A stretch of 64,000 nucleotides of DNA from Lactonifactor longoviformis DSM 17459. Lineage in GTDB: Bacteria; Bacillota; Clostridia; Lachnospirales; Lachnospiraceae. The translations under genes were made by a program, and so were the position numbers. The DNA lies in assembly GCF_900129135.1 (NCBI RefSeq), contig NZ_FQVI01000007.1, positions 62,001 through 126,000 of the forward strand. The letters run 5' to 3'. The notes beneath the pieces are model-generated. The model was not told where the DNA came from and made no database searches. It was given only the letters and a program-made list of their open reading frames with translations. The first letter of the stretch is position 1. Each line of letters starts with the position of its first letter. Of the stretch, positions 33,317 through 42,709 are shown in pieces.

Positions 33317-36300
33317 GGAAGAAACGAAACGGTATCAGGATGGTCAGCTTAGTTCTGGCAGGTGTTTTCCTGACGGCAGCATCTCCGGTCAGCGCGCAAA
33401 GGCAGGAATCTGCAGACTGGGCGGAGGCTGAGAACAATGAAGAAGACGAGACAGATGAGAAGAAAGAGGAAACATTGATTCAGACAGCCGAATATCTGGA
33501 GAAAAACATAAAATCCTTCCATCTGCTGCCGGAGGATGACAAAAGAACCGTCTTTTTGTCACTGTCAGAGGCGGAGAAATACTTCTTTTTAAGGGCGTAT
33601 ACGTTTTATTTTGCTATCTGTGCAGAAAAAGAAAACATACTCAGACTTTCAGAGGAAGGTTTAAAAGAGAATGGCACCCGGCAGGTATCAGGAGAAGAAC
33701 TGCAGGCGCAGTTTTATACCTGTCTGTATTTGGCACAGATTTATCATGAAAGCATTCGGAACGGGGCAGCGGGGACAGGATTTGCTGAGGCGGAGGCCGC
33801 TTTGGCGAAAATGACAGAGGATTATCAGTCGGAGGGAGAGATGTATACTCAGCTGAAGTCCCTGACCGATACCTATATGTGCTGGGGGACATATTTTGAG
33901 GAAGAGCCAGAGGAGGATGAAATGTCTGCCCTGGAGCGTGAAGTCCTGATTCCTTTGACAAAGGTTTTACTTCGGCTTCCGGATGAGAAGGAAAAAAAGC
34001 GGATTCTGGAAAGCTTTGCTTCGTTTATTAAGGGAGAGACAAAACTGCCGTCTGAGGAAGAAGAGCAGCCTGCCGCGGATGCAGCCTCCAGAGAAGAGGT
34101 ACCTAAAGAAAAAGGGCCCGCGGAAGAGTTGAAAACAGAAGTACAAAAGACAAATAAGCTCCTGGCATCGGTACGTGCATCCTACAAGGTAGGATGGAAC
34201 AGTGACAATACCGGATGGTGGTATGCCTACAGTACTACCGCGTACTACAAAAACTGCTGGCAGTACCTGGCGTACGATGGGGTATATGACTGGTACTATT
34301 TCAAAGACAATGGGTATATTGCCACAAACACCTGGGTGGACAGCAATAACTATGTGAATGGAAGCGGTTACTGTACTACGGCAGGGATAGGCAGCTTTAA
34401 GACGCTGCAGCAGGCCGTAGGCTCGGGCCACTGTTCTATCGTCCGGCTGACAGTATCAAGTCTTGCAAATGAAGCGGAACTTAGAATCGGTAAGACTATG
34501 ACGGTAACCACTGCCCCCAATAGCTCAGGCTGTACGATATATGGCACTGGCTTAAAGCGATGGGTCATCACCGGAAGCGTATCCCTGGAAGGCAGCCTTG
34601 TATTCGATGGACAAAAAGATAAGGTGGCAGACGATGTTACCAGCAATCTTTTTGTAAAAACAGGGGGTACACTGCGTGTAAAGGGAAGCAGTGTCTGCAT
34701 TCAGAATTCTATCGGTCATGGAATCTATGGGGAGGTCCAAAGCCTGATTATTGTAGAGTCAGGCAGTCTGAGGGGAAATTATCATGACGGGGTAGGAAGC
34801 TATGGAACCGTTCAGGTGTCGGGAGGGAAGTTTTATGAAAATGATACCGGGTTATACATAGCCGGAACCTATGAGGGGAAGAGGACAGGCGCCAAGGGCA
34901 TTCTGACAGGAGGAGATTTCTACAGAAATCAATATGGGGTTGCGTCTTCAGAATATGCGGAGTTCAGCGTTACGAATGTTGAGATATATGAAAACTACAG
35001 ATATGGCTTTCTGCTGTATCCCAATGGATATGCGAAGCTGGAGGGGACACCGGAGATATACAGCAATCAGTGCGGAATATATAATTTTGGAGAATTGCTG
35101 TTTTGTTCAGGTAATGTCCGCAGCAACAAAAACTCAGGGATTCTGAACGAAGGAAAGTATACCATGAAAAATGGGACAGTATCCTCCAACCGTGGGAGCG
35201 ATGGAGGGGGAATCATCAACAAGAAAGATTTCCTGTTGGAAAACGGAACCATAAAGGATAATACAGCCTCCAGAGGCGGGGGTATCTTTAACCAGGGTGC
35301 CTTTACAATGACAGGAGGAGAAGTCACAGGAAACCAGGCGTCCCAGGGAGGGGGAATCTGCGGTGCATCCTCCTTTGCCCGAACCTCTGTTTCAGGAGGC
35401 ACACTTCAAAATAATTCCGGGACAAAAGACGGCGGCGGAATCTGTATTCTGAATGGAGCTGCCTGTGAGCTGTCCAAAAGCACGCTGGAGAATAATTCTG
35501 CAGCAAGAGGAGGGGCTGTTTATCTGGACGGAACTCTGAAGGCATATGGAAATCCCAGGGTAAAAGAAGAAGTTTTTCTGGCTCCCTCACGATTTATTAC
35601 AGTGACAGGAAGCATAGAACGCTTTGTATGCCAAATGGCGGCAGAAGATACCTTTCAGGGCAGGGTGCTGGCCCACTATACCCTTATGCCGGGAGACAGC
35701 GAATTAGACAAATACTCGCTTGAACAAAAAACGCAGAATACTGCATCCGGAAAACTCCTTGTCCTGGAAAGCGGGAGCCTGGAATTGACATCTTATCCCT
35801 ACAGTGTATATCTGACTTCCTCTGGCTGCAGAATACATTATGATGCAAACGGGGGAACCGGGGTGATGAGCTCCGAGGTGGTCTCTGTACACAAAACCTA
35901 CAGAATCCGTGATAATGAGTTTGAGAGAGAACAGGCTGCTTTTGCGGGATGGTCACTTGGAAAAGTAAATAGCGTGAACGGAAAGCTGTTTCATCCTATG
36001 GAGGAGGTCGTTCCTGAAAAGCTGTTGTCCATGTATCCATTTACTGAGGCAGAAGGAATCAGGGAGATTACACTCTATGCCATATGGGATACCGCGCCCT
36101 CTCTGAAAGTATGCGGAAATGAATTTTATGAAGGGGAAGAGGTGAGTGCGTCTCAGCTGAAGAAGGGGATACTGCAGGGGATGGACACTGAGGATGGCGA
36201 TATTACTGATAAAGCAGAGATTACCCAAATTTCCTATGGCAGAACCAAAAGCGGTTATCAGGGAGAGGATCAGGAGTTTATGCAAGGACTTCCGGACAGC

Positions 36301-37020
36301 TATATGCTTGATACGTATCAGTACAAGGGAATGGAGAAAGGAGAAAGGATAACTGATATTCTGCGGTGCAGAGCCGAAGACTCAGCTGGGAATGTAACAT
36401 TTTGTGAGATGCCGGTTTATGTGGTTTACAATAATCCCCCGGTAATTGCAGTTCCAAAACGGGTGGTTTTAACAGCTGAGGAAGCCAGGGCAGGCAGACT
36501 ATCAGAAGCCAAGCTGCTAAATTATGTGACAGTAAAAGACCAAGAAGATGATATGGCAAGAGCTGCCGGTGTCCTTGACAGGGACGGGCAGGTTGTGGAT
36601 ATACGCAGATCCCTTATGCTGACAGAAATAAAGGGCGCCGACGGTGAGTCGGTTTCCATGGAACAGGGGCTTCTGCCCGGGGAATACACAGGAGATGTTA
36701 CGGCTACCGACAGATTCGGGAAGGCCTGCGATGCAAAGCTGCATATAGAAATCACAGACACTGAGGAAGAGCCTGGTGAGGATGCAGATGTCCGGTTTAT
36801 TTCTCTGGAATATTTGGATACGCTGGCAGAAGATTCCCACTGGAGCAGAAGTGAACTGGAAGAGAGGCTGAAGAAGGAAGAACCTGAGTATACGTTTTCT
36901 CTTTCTTATCAGGAGATACAGGAAATTAAGGAAATAGCCGGTAATTACGGCAAGGATAAGGAGGGATCAGAAAAGGCCATCCGTGAAGTGATAAATAAAT
37001 GGAAGGTATTCAGACAATAG
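33280..37020 (+). CDS. Large secreted beta-helix surface protein of the Tad-like locus
   Basis: About 1226-1246 residues. A polybasic stretch (LRKKRLRKKRNGIR) and hydrophobic core end in ASPVSA, a signal peptide. The numbers that follow count from ATG 33340. An acidic helical region (~20-280) precedes a cell-wall/choline-binding-like segment rich in Trp and Tyr (~284-345). About ten beta-helix turns (~447-740, e.g. LENGTIKDNTASRGGGIFNQG, split as NGTIKDNTASRGGGI) resemble autotransporter-type repeats. Then an InlB/Flg_new-like repeat (YDANGGTG, ~831) and two DUF5011-like Ig domains (~920-1140). No LPXTG is seen. CTG 33280 follows GGGGGTGAT by 3 bases; ATG 33340 has no ribosome site and would cut off the basic region. 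Likely an adhesin carried with the fibre. Confidence 0.8.
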   Translation: MQKSGYLRKKRLRKKRNGIRMVSLVLAGVFLTAASPVSAQRQESADWAEAENNEEDETDEKKEETLIQTAEYLEKNIKSFHLLPEDDKRTVFLSLSEAEKYFFLRAYTFYFAICAEKENILRLSEEGLKENGTRQVSGEELQAQFYTCLYLAQIYHESIRNGAAGTGFAEAEAALAKMTEDYQSEGEMYTQLKSLTDTYMCWGTYFEEEPEEDEMSALEREVLIPLTKVLLRLPDEKEKKRILESFASFIKGETKLPSEEEEQPAADAASREEVPKEKGPAEELKTEVQKTNKLLASVRASYKVGWNSDNTGWWYAYSTTAYYKNCWQYLAYDGVYDWYYFKDNGYIATNTWVDSNNYVNGSGYCTTAGIGSFKTLQQAVGSGHCSIVRLTVSSLANEAELRIGKTMTVTTAPNSSGCTIYGTGLKRWVITGSVSLEGSLVFDGQKDKVADDVTSNLFVKTGGTLRVKGSSVCIQNSIGHGIYGEVQSLIIVESGSLRGNYHDGVGSYGTVQVSGGKFYENDTGLYIAGTYEGKRTGAKGILTGGDFYRNQYGVASSEYAEFSVTNVEIYENYRYGFLLYPNGYAKLEGTPEIYSNQCGIYNFGELLFCSGNVRSNKNSGILNEGKYTMKNGTVSSNRGSDGGGIINKKDFLLENGTIKDNTASRGGGIFNQGAFTMTGGEVTGNQASQGGGICGASSFARTSVSGGTLQNNSGTKDGGGICILNGAACELSKSTLENNSAARGGAVYLDGTLKAYGNPRVKEEVFLAPSRFITVTGSIERFVCQMAAEDTFQGRVLAHYTLMPGDSELDKYSLEQKTQNTASGKLLVLESGSLELTSYPYSVYLTSSGCRIHYDANGGTGVMSSEVVSVHKTYRIRDNEFEREQAAFAGWSLGKVNSVNGKLFHPMEEVVPEKLLSMYPFTEAEGIREITLYAIWDTAPSLKVCGNEFYEGEEVSASQLKKGILQGMDTEDGDITDKAEITQISYGRTKSGYQGEDQEFMQGLPDSYMLDTYQYKGMEKGERITDILRCRAEDSAGNVTFCEMPVYVVYNNPPVIAVPKRVVLTAEEARAGRLSEAKLLNYVTVKDQEDDMARAAGVLDRDGQVVDIRRSLMLTEIKGADGESVSMEQGLLPGEYTGDVTATDRFGKACDAKLHIEITDTEEEPGEDADVRFISLEYLDTLAEDSHWSRSELEERLKKEEPEYTFSLSYQEIQEIKEIAGNYGKDKEGSEKAIREVINKWKVFRQ

Positions 37021-37085
37021 GAGCAGGCTTTCGTTTTCCTGGCCGGTATGCACAGCGATCCTGAAAAACAAGTGCAGAGATCATT

Positions 37086-37148
37086 CATAGGACAGCCTGG
37101 TACAGTCAGTCTAAAGGACAGGAGGGCTGACTGTACGCAGCTCCTATG
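37086..37148. repeat. Large imperfect inverted repeat between the Tad-like locus and cooS
   Basis: CATAGGA (37086-37092) pairs with TCCTATG (37142-37148), and GTACAGTCAG (37100-37109) with CTGACTGTAC (37127-37136), around a 17-base loop with an asymmetric internal loop. No T-run follows on either strand, so it is not a normal terminator. It may be a repeat element, a processing signal or a small RNA. Confidence 0.6.
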
Positions 37149-37179
37149 GAAAATTCTGCAAAAAAAGTGTGAAATAATC

Positions 37180-37208
37180 TTGACTAAAAAGGTTAAGATT
37201 GATATAAT
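37180..37208 (+). promoter_or_regulatory. cooS promoter
   Basis: TTGACT (37180-37185), a 17-base spacer and TATAAT (37203-37208) lie about 85 bp before cooS. This marks the CO dehydrogenase cluster as its own transcription unit. Confidence 0.75.
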
Positions 37209-37294
37209 ATTATCAATCCAGGAATTCTCAGGAATTGCTGTTTTTTCGGAAATAAAATTGATAAAAATAATCAAGTATTCAGGAGGAAAAAAAG

Positions 37295-39178
37295 ATGAAT
37301 CAATGTTTTGGATGTAACACATGTGCAAGTGCAGATAAGCCTTTGGAAGGGTACATAAAAAATCTTTCAGTGGAGACGTCTCACCACAGAGTGGAGGGGC
37401 AGAGCACTAAGTGCGGGTTTGGACTTCAGGGGGTTTGCTGCCGTCTTTGTTCCAATGGTCCCTGCCGTATCACACCAAAAGCACCCAGAGGGATCTGCGG
37501 CGCCACTGCGGACACCATTGTTGCCAGAAATTTTCTGCGGGCGGTGGCAGCAGGATCCGGATGTTATATTCATGTAGTAGAAAATACAGCCCTGAATGTA
37601 AAGAAGACAGCTCTGGCAAAAGGAGAGATCAAAGGGGAAAAAGCGCTGGAGCGTCTTTCTCAAATATTCGGCCTGAAAGGTAAGGACAAATATGAGACAG
37701 CCTTAAAGGTGGCAGACGCTGTCCTGGCTGATCTATACAAACCTGAATATGAAAAAATGGAACTGGTAAAGAAGATGGCCTATGCTCCCCGCTATGAAAA
37801 ATGGGAAGAGCTTGGGATCCTGCCCGGAGGCGCCAAGGGAGAAGTTTTTCATGGAGTGGTAAAATGTTCTACGAACCTGAATTCTGATCCGGCGGATATG
37901 CTTACAGACTGTCTGAAGCTAGGCATTTCTACAGGGATCTATGGTCTGACACTGACGAATCTTTTGAATGATGTGCTTCTGGGAGAGCCTGAGCTTCGTA
38001 TGGCCCCGGTTGGACTGCGCGTCATCGATCCGGATTATATAAATATTATGATAACCGGGCATCAGCATACAATTTTTGTAGATCTGCAGGAGCGCCTGAC
38101 CTCTCCGGAGGCAGTGGCAAAAGCGAAGGCGGCAGGCGCCAAAGGGTTTAAATTGGTTGGATGTACCTGTGTCGGTCAGGATCTTCAGCTTCGAGGGGCC
38201 CATTATCAGGAAGTCTTCGACGGCCATGCAGGAAATAACTATACCAGTGAAGCCGTGCTTGCCACAGGCGGAATAGATGCCGTACTCTCAGAGTTTAATT
38301 GTACACTTCCGGGTATAGAGCCCATCTGTGACAAAATGATGATTAAGCAGATTTGTCTTGACAGTGTAGCAAAGAAGGCAAATGCAGAGATGAAACCTTT
38401 TATATTTGAGGAGAGAGAACAGCAGAGTGAAGAAATCATCGATAAAATCGTTGCCGCGTATAAGGAGAGACGAGGCAAAGTAGAGATGAATCTGTTCCCT
38501 GAGCACGGAAATGATAAAACGCTTACGGGAGTAAGCGAGGTATCCTTAAAAGCGTTCCTGGGCGGGAACTGGAAGCCTCTCATTGATTTGATTGTATCCG
38601 GAGATATCAAAGGTATTGTGGGAGTAGTAGGATGTTCTAATCTTACTGCAGGAGGCCATGATGTATTGACCGTGGATCTCACAAAAGAGTTAATTTCCAG
38701 AGACATTCTTGTCCTTACCGCAGGATGCTCTTCAGGAGGCATTGAAAACTGCGGACTAATGGAACCAGAGGCAGCTAAACTTGCAGGCCCGAAGCTGCGT
38801 GCTGTCTGCGAAAAGCTGGGAATTCCTCCGGTACTGAATTTTGGGCCCTGTCTGGCGATCGGAAGACTGGAGATTGTTGCAACAGAACTGGCTGAGGCCA
38901 TCGGCATTGATATTCCCCAGCTTCCTCTCGCCCTGTCCGCAGCACAGTGGCTGGAGGAACAGGCCCTGGCTGACGGATGCTTTGGTCTGGCCCTTGGACT
39001 CCCTCTGCATCTTGGACTTCCTCCCTTTGTCACAGGAAGCCAGCTGGTAACCAAAGTGTTAACGGAAGATATGAAAGATCTTACCGGCGGTCAGGTGATC
39101 ATCAACGGCGACGGAAAAGAAAGTGCGGATATTCTGGAGAAAATTATCGAGGAGAAACGTGCCGGACTGCATATATAG
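37295..39178 (+). CDS. cooS: Anaerobic nickel carbon-monoxide dehydrogenase, catalytic subunit
   Basis: This 627-residue enzyme reversibly oxidises CO to CO2 at a Ni-Fe-S cluster. The D- and B-cluster cysteines are in CGFGLQGVCCRLCSNGPCRI followed by GICGATADTIVARN. C-cluster regions are seen later (VVGCSNLTAGGHD, LTAGCSSGGIENCG, LNFGPCLAIGR). An extra Cys motif, CFGCNTC, starts the protein. No acetyl-CoA synthase subunit lies beside it, so it is the monofunctional CooS type. AGGAGG precedes the ATG. It is followed by an electron-transfer ferredoxin and an FAD enzyme. Confidence 0.96.
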   Translation: MNQCFGCNTCASADKPLEGYIKNLSVETSHHRVEGQSTKCGFGLQGVCCRLCSNGPCRITPKAPRGICGATADTIVARNFLRAVAAGSGCYIHVVENTALNVKKTALAKGEIKGEKALERLSQIFGLKGKDKYETALKVADAVLADLYKPEYEKMELVKKMAYAPRYEKWEELGILPGGAKGEVFHGVVKCSTNLNSDPADMLTDCLKLGISTGIYGLTLTNLLNDVLLGEPELRMAPVGLRVIDPDYINIMITGHQHTIFVDLQERLTSPEAVAKAKAAGAKGFKLVGCTCVGQDLQLRGAHYQEVFDGHAGNNYTSEAVLATGGIDAVLSEFNCTLPGIEPICDKMMIKQICLDSVAKKANAEMKPFIFEEREQQSEEIIDKIVAAYKERRGKVEMNLFPEHGNDKTLTGVSEVSLKAFLGGNWKPLIDLIVSGDIKGIVGVVGCSNLTAGGHDVLTVDLTKELISRDILVLTAGCSSGGIENCGLMEPEAAKLAGPKLRAVCEKLGIPPVLNFGPCLAIGRLEIVATELAEAIGIDIPQLPLALSAAQWLEEQALADGCFGLALGLPLHLGLPPFVTGSQLVTKVLTEDMKDLTGGQVIINGDGKESADILEKIIEEKRAGLHI

Positions 39179-39193
39179 AAAGGGGCTGAGGGT

Positions 39194-39640
39194 ATGAGAA
39201 GAATAATAATTGACGCGTCAAAATGCGACGGCTGTAAGAACTGCTCTCTGGCCTGTATGCAGGCCCATAGAAAAGATACTGGTACTTTATATGATCTGAA
39301 TCTCCTGGATACGGACAACGAATCCAGAAACTTTATCTATAAAAACAGAACCGGGGGCTACACCCCCATATTCTGCCGCCACTGCGATCAGCCGGAATGT
39401 GTTATGTCCTGCATGAGCGGGGCTTTGACAAAGGATCCGGAATCCGGACATGTCTGTTATGATGAAAAAAAATGCGGTTCCTGCTTTATGTGTGTCATGA
39501 ACTGCCCTTACGGAGTTCTGAAGCCAGACGACAAAACGGGTATGCATATTATCAAATGTGATTTTTGCAAAGACGCGGGAGGGGAACCCAGCTGCGTGAA
39601 AGCCTGTCCAAAAGAAGCTATCTATATCGAGGAGGTGTAA
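39194..39640 (+). CDS. cooF: 4Fe-4S polyferredoxin, CooF-like
   Basis: This 148-residue protein has four cysteine groups: CDGCKNCSLACMQ, CRHCDQPECVMSC, CGSCFMCVMNCP and CDFCKDAGGEPSCVKACP, the pattern of four-cluster CooF/HycB proteins. It takes electrons from the adjacent CO dehydrogenase and passes them on, here likely to the FAD/NAD enzyme encoded 4 bp downstream. Full length. The symbol is by context. Confidence 0.9.
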   Translation: MRRIIIDASKCDGCKNCSLACMQAHRKDTGTLYDLNLLDTDNESRNFIYKNRTGGYTPIFCRHCDQPECVMSCMSGALTKDPESGHVCYDEKKCGSCFMCVMNCPYGVLKPDDKTGMHIIKCDFCKDAGGEPSCVKACPKEAIYIEEV

Positions 39641-39643
39641 GGT

Positions 39644-40870
39644 ATGAAATATGTAATTCTAGGTGCAGGCGCTGCAGGCATTACTGCAGCCAGGACACTC
39701 CGAAAGGGGAGAAAGGAAGATTCCATACTTATTATCTCCACAGACGACAGAGTACATTCCCGCTGCATGCTTCACAAATATCTGAGTCATGAGAGGGATG
39801 AAAAGGAACTGAATTTTGTTCCGGAAGACTTTTTTTGCGAAAACAACATAGAATGGATGCCGGGATGCACTGCAGTGAAGCTGGATACCTCATCAAAAGA
39901 ACTGGTTCTGGATAATGGGCAGCAGATCTCTTATGACAAGCTGCTGATAGCCACAGGGGCGGAAAGCTTTATCCCTCCGGTAGGAAAACTTCGGGAGGCA
40001 TCCAATGTGTTCGGGCTTCGCCATCTGAGGGATGCCAGGGCAATTGACAAAAAGGCAGAAGTCTCCTCAAAGATTGCCATCATCGGTTCCGGACTGGTGG
40101 GTCTGGATGCGGCCTGCGGGCTGATGGAACAGGGAAAACAGGTAACTGTAATTGAGATGGCAGATCAAATTCTGCCTATTCAGCTGGATGAAAAAGGAGC
40201 CAAAGAGTATCAGAAGCGCTTTGAGAATGCAGGATGCCGCTTCTATCTTGGCAGAAAAGCACAGGATACCCTGTGCGATGAAAAAGGGGAAGTAACCCGG
40301 CTGCTTTTGGACAATGGGGAGGAAATCCCCTGTGATATGGTGATAGTAGCAGCCGGAGTACGTCCGGGCACTGTCGGCATGGACGGGGAAGGAATCAGAA
40401 TTGACAGGGGAATTCAGGTAGATAAGTATCTGCAGACCGATGTTTTGGGTGTATATGCGGCCGGAGATGTTACGGGGCTTTCCGGTATCTGGCCAAATGC
40501 CATGAAGCAGGGCGAAACAGCAGCTCTTAATATGATGGGATCTGAAGTTGCTTACACAGATACTTTTGCCGTTAAAAATACGATCAACTTCTTTGGGCTG
40601 GCCTCTCTGTGCGTAGGAGTTATAAAGCCGGAGGAAAAAGATGTCGTGATCGCCAGAGAGGATGCCCGTAATTATAAACGGATACTCCTTCGGGATGGAA
40701 AAGTGGCTGGAGTACTCCTTCAGGGGGATATTTCACACGCCGGTATCTGGCAGTATCTGATAAAGAATCAGATTCCTATTGCTTCTATTGAAAAGGATAT
40801 TTTTGAGCTGAACTTCAGTGATTTTTATGGAATACAGGAAAATGGAGAATTCGTCTGGAAGGTTAGCTGA
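39644..40870 (+). CDS. FAD/NAD(P)-dependent oxidoreductase of the CO dehydrogenase cluster
   Basis: This 408-residue pyridine nucleotide-disulfide oxidoreductase-fold protein has an FAD site GAGAAGITAARTLR at residue ~7, an NAD site IIGSGLVGLDAACGLMEQGK near 145 and the late FAD motif VYAAGDVTG near 270. It is rubredoxin-reductase/NADH-oxidase-like and lacks a redox CxxC. CODH-ferredoxin-FNOR clusters of this type are known in several anaerobes and are thought to link CO oxidation to NAD(P)H. A strong hairpin follows. Confidence 0.88.
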   Translation: MKYVILGAGAAGITAARTLRKGRKEDSILIISTDDRVHSRCMLHKYLSHERDEKELNFVPEDFFCENNIEWMPGCTAVKLDTSSKELVLDNGQQISYDKLLIATGAESFIPPVGKLREASNVFGLRHLRDARAIDKKAEVSSKIAIIGSGLVGLDAACGLMEQGKQVTVIEMADQILPIQLDEKGAKEYQKRFENAGCRFYLGRKAQDTLCDEKGEVTRLLLDNGEEIPCDMVIVAAGVRPGTVGMDGEGIRIDRGIQVDKYLQTDVLGVYAAGDVTGLSGIWPNAMKQGETAALNMMGSEVAYTDTFAVKNTINFFGLASLCVGVIKPEEKDVVIAREDARNYKRILLRDGKVAGVLLQGDISHAGIWQYLIKNQIPIASIEKDIFELNFSDFYGIQENGEFVWKVS

Positions 40871-40891
40871 GTTCTCTGAAAGGCAGCTTTT

Positions 40892-40940
40892 ACAGGTGCG
40901 GAAATTCTGTTGCAGGAATTTCCGCACCTGTATGTTTATT
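40892..40940 (+). terminator. Strong terminator after the CO dehydrogenase cluster
   Basis: A 16-bp perfect stem, ACAGGTGCGGAAATTC (40892-40907) with GAATTTCCGCACCTGT (40916-40931), is followed by a modest T-rich stretch. Confidence 0.8.
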
Positions 40941-40945
40941 CCTAT

Positions 40946-40979
40946 AGGTTATAACTTTCATACGAATTAGTTATAACTC
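40946..40979. promoter_or_regulatory. Tandem palindromic sites upstream of the ilvN promoter
   Basis: The palindrome GTTATAAC occurs at 40948-40955 and 40970-40977, 22 bp apart (two helical turns), just before the -35 box. The related ATAGTTATAG occurs at 43721-43730 between the LysR gene and leuC. They may be sites for that regulator. Confidence 0.5.
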
Positions 40980-40989
40980 GACAAATCCA

Positions 40990-41018
40990 TTGACAAAAAA
41001 TTGAATAATTGATAGAAT
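40990..41018 (+). promoter_or_regulatory. ilvN-ilvC promoter
   Basis: TTGACA (40990-40995), 17 bases and TAGAAT (41013-41018) lie 44 bp before ilvN. Two GTTATAAC sites sit directly upstream. Confidence 0.75.
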
Positions 41019-41061
41019 TAACTGCAATATAGAAGTTATTAATACAGGGAGAAGGTAGGGT

Positions 41062-41559
41062 ATGAAGAAAAGAGTATTATCCATTTTGGTAGAAAATACC
41101 GCCGGTGTACTGAGCCGTGTTGCAGGGCTTTTCAGCAGACGGGGATACAACATCGACAGCCTGACCGTAGGCGTGACGGCGGATCCCAGATATTCCAGAA
41201 TGACAGTGGTCTGCAGAGGTGATGAGCTGATTCTGGAGCAGATTACCAAGCAGCTGGAAAAGCTTGAGGATGTCAGAGATATTAAAGTATTAAAGGATAA
41301 TGAAAGCGTTAACAGGGAGCTGATTCTTGTTAAAGTTCGTACCAGTCCGGAGCAGAGGCAGAATGTAATCGCTGTAGCCAATATTTTCAGGGCTAATATT
41401 GTTGATATCGGAAAAGAGTCACTGATAGTGGAACTGACAGGTACACAGACAAAGCTGGAAGCGTTCCTGAACCTTCTGGATGGATATGAGATTCTGGAGC
41501 TTGCGCGGACAGGAATCACTGGTTTGTCAAGAGGGGCGGAAGATGTCCGTTACCTTTAA
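41062..41559 (+). CDS. ilvN: Acetolactate synthase small (regulatory) subunit
   Basis: This 165-residue protein begins with an ACT domain (RVLSILVENTAGVLSRVAGLFSRRGYNIDSLTVG), the valine-binding part, followed by the activation domain. It controls acetolactate synthase, the first shared step of valine, leucine and isoleucine synthesis. The catalytic partner ilvB is not adjacent. GGGAGAAGG precedes the ATG. ilvC follows 94 bp downstream. Confidence 0.94.
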   Translation: MKKRVLSILVENTAGVLSRVAGLFSRRGYNIDSLTVGVTADPRYSRMTVVCRGDELILEQITKQLEKLEDVRDIKVLKDNESVNRELILVKVRTSPEQRQNVIAVANIFRANIVDIGKESLIVELTGTQTKLEAFLNLLDGYEILELARTGITGLSRGAEDVRYL

Positions 41560-41593
41560 TACATAGTTTCGCTCTGTAAAAATAGTTAGCTAG

Positions 41594-42667
<1,074 letters not shown>

Positions 42668-42677
42668 AACAGACAAT

Positions 42678-42709
42678 AAAAAACCGGTTCCCAGGAACCG
42701 GTTTTTTAT
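42678..42709. terminator. Bidirectional terminator between ilvC and the LysR gene
   Basis: A near-perfect 14-bp stem, AAAAAACCGGTTCC with GGAACCGGTTTTTT, has a 2-base loop and A/T runs on both sides, serving both convergent genes. Confidence 0.9.

Noticed and set aside
37086-37148. Reading the inverted repeat as a terminator of the Tad-like operon
   Set aside because: No T-run follows on either strand, and the internal loop is large.
38239-39054. 271-codon frame antisense to cooS
   Set aside because: It lies wholly inside an intact, well-conserved gene, and its composition is what the reverse of that gene would give.
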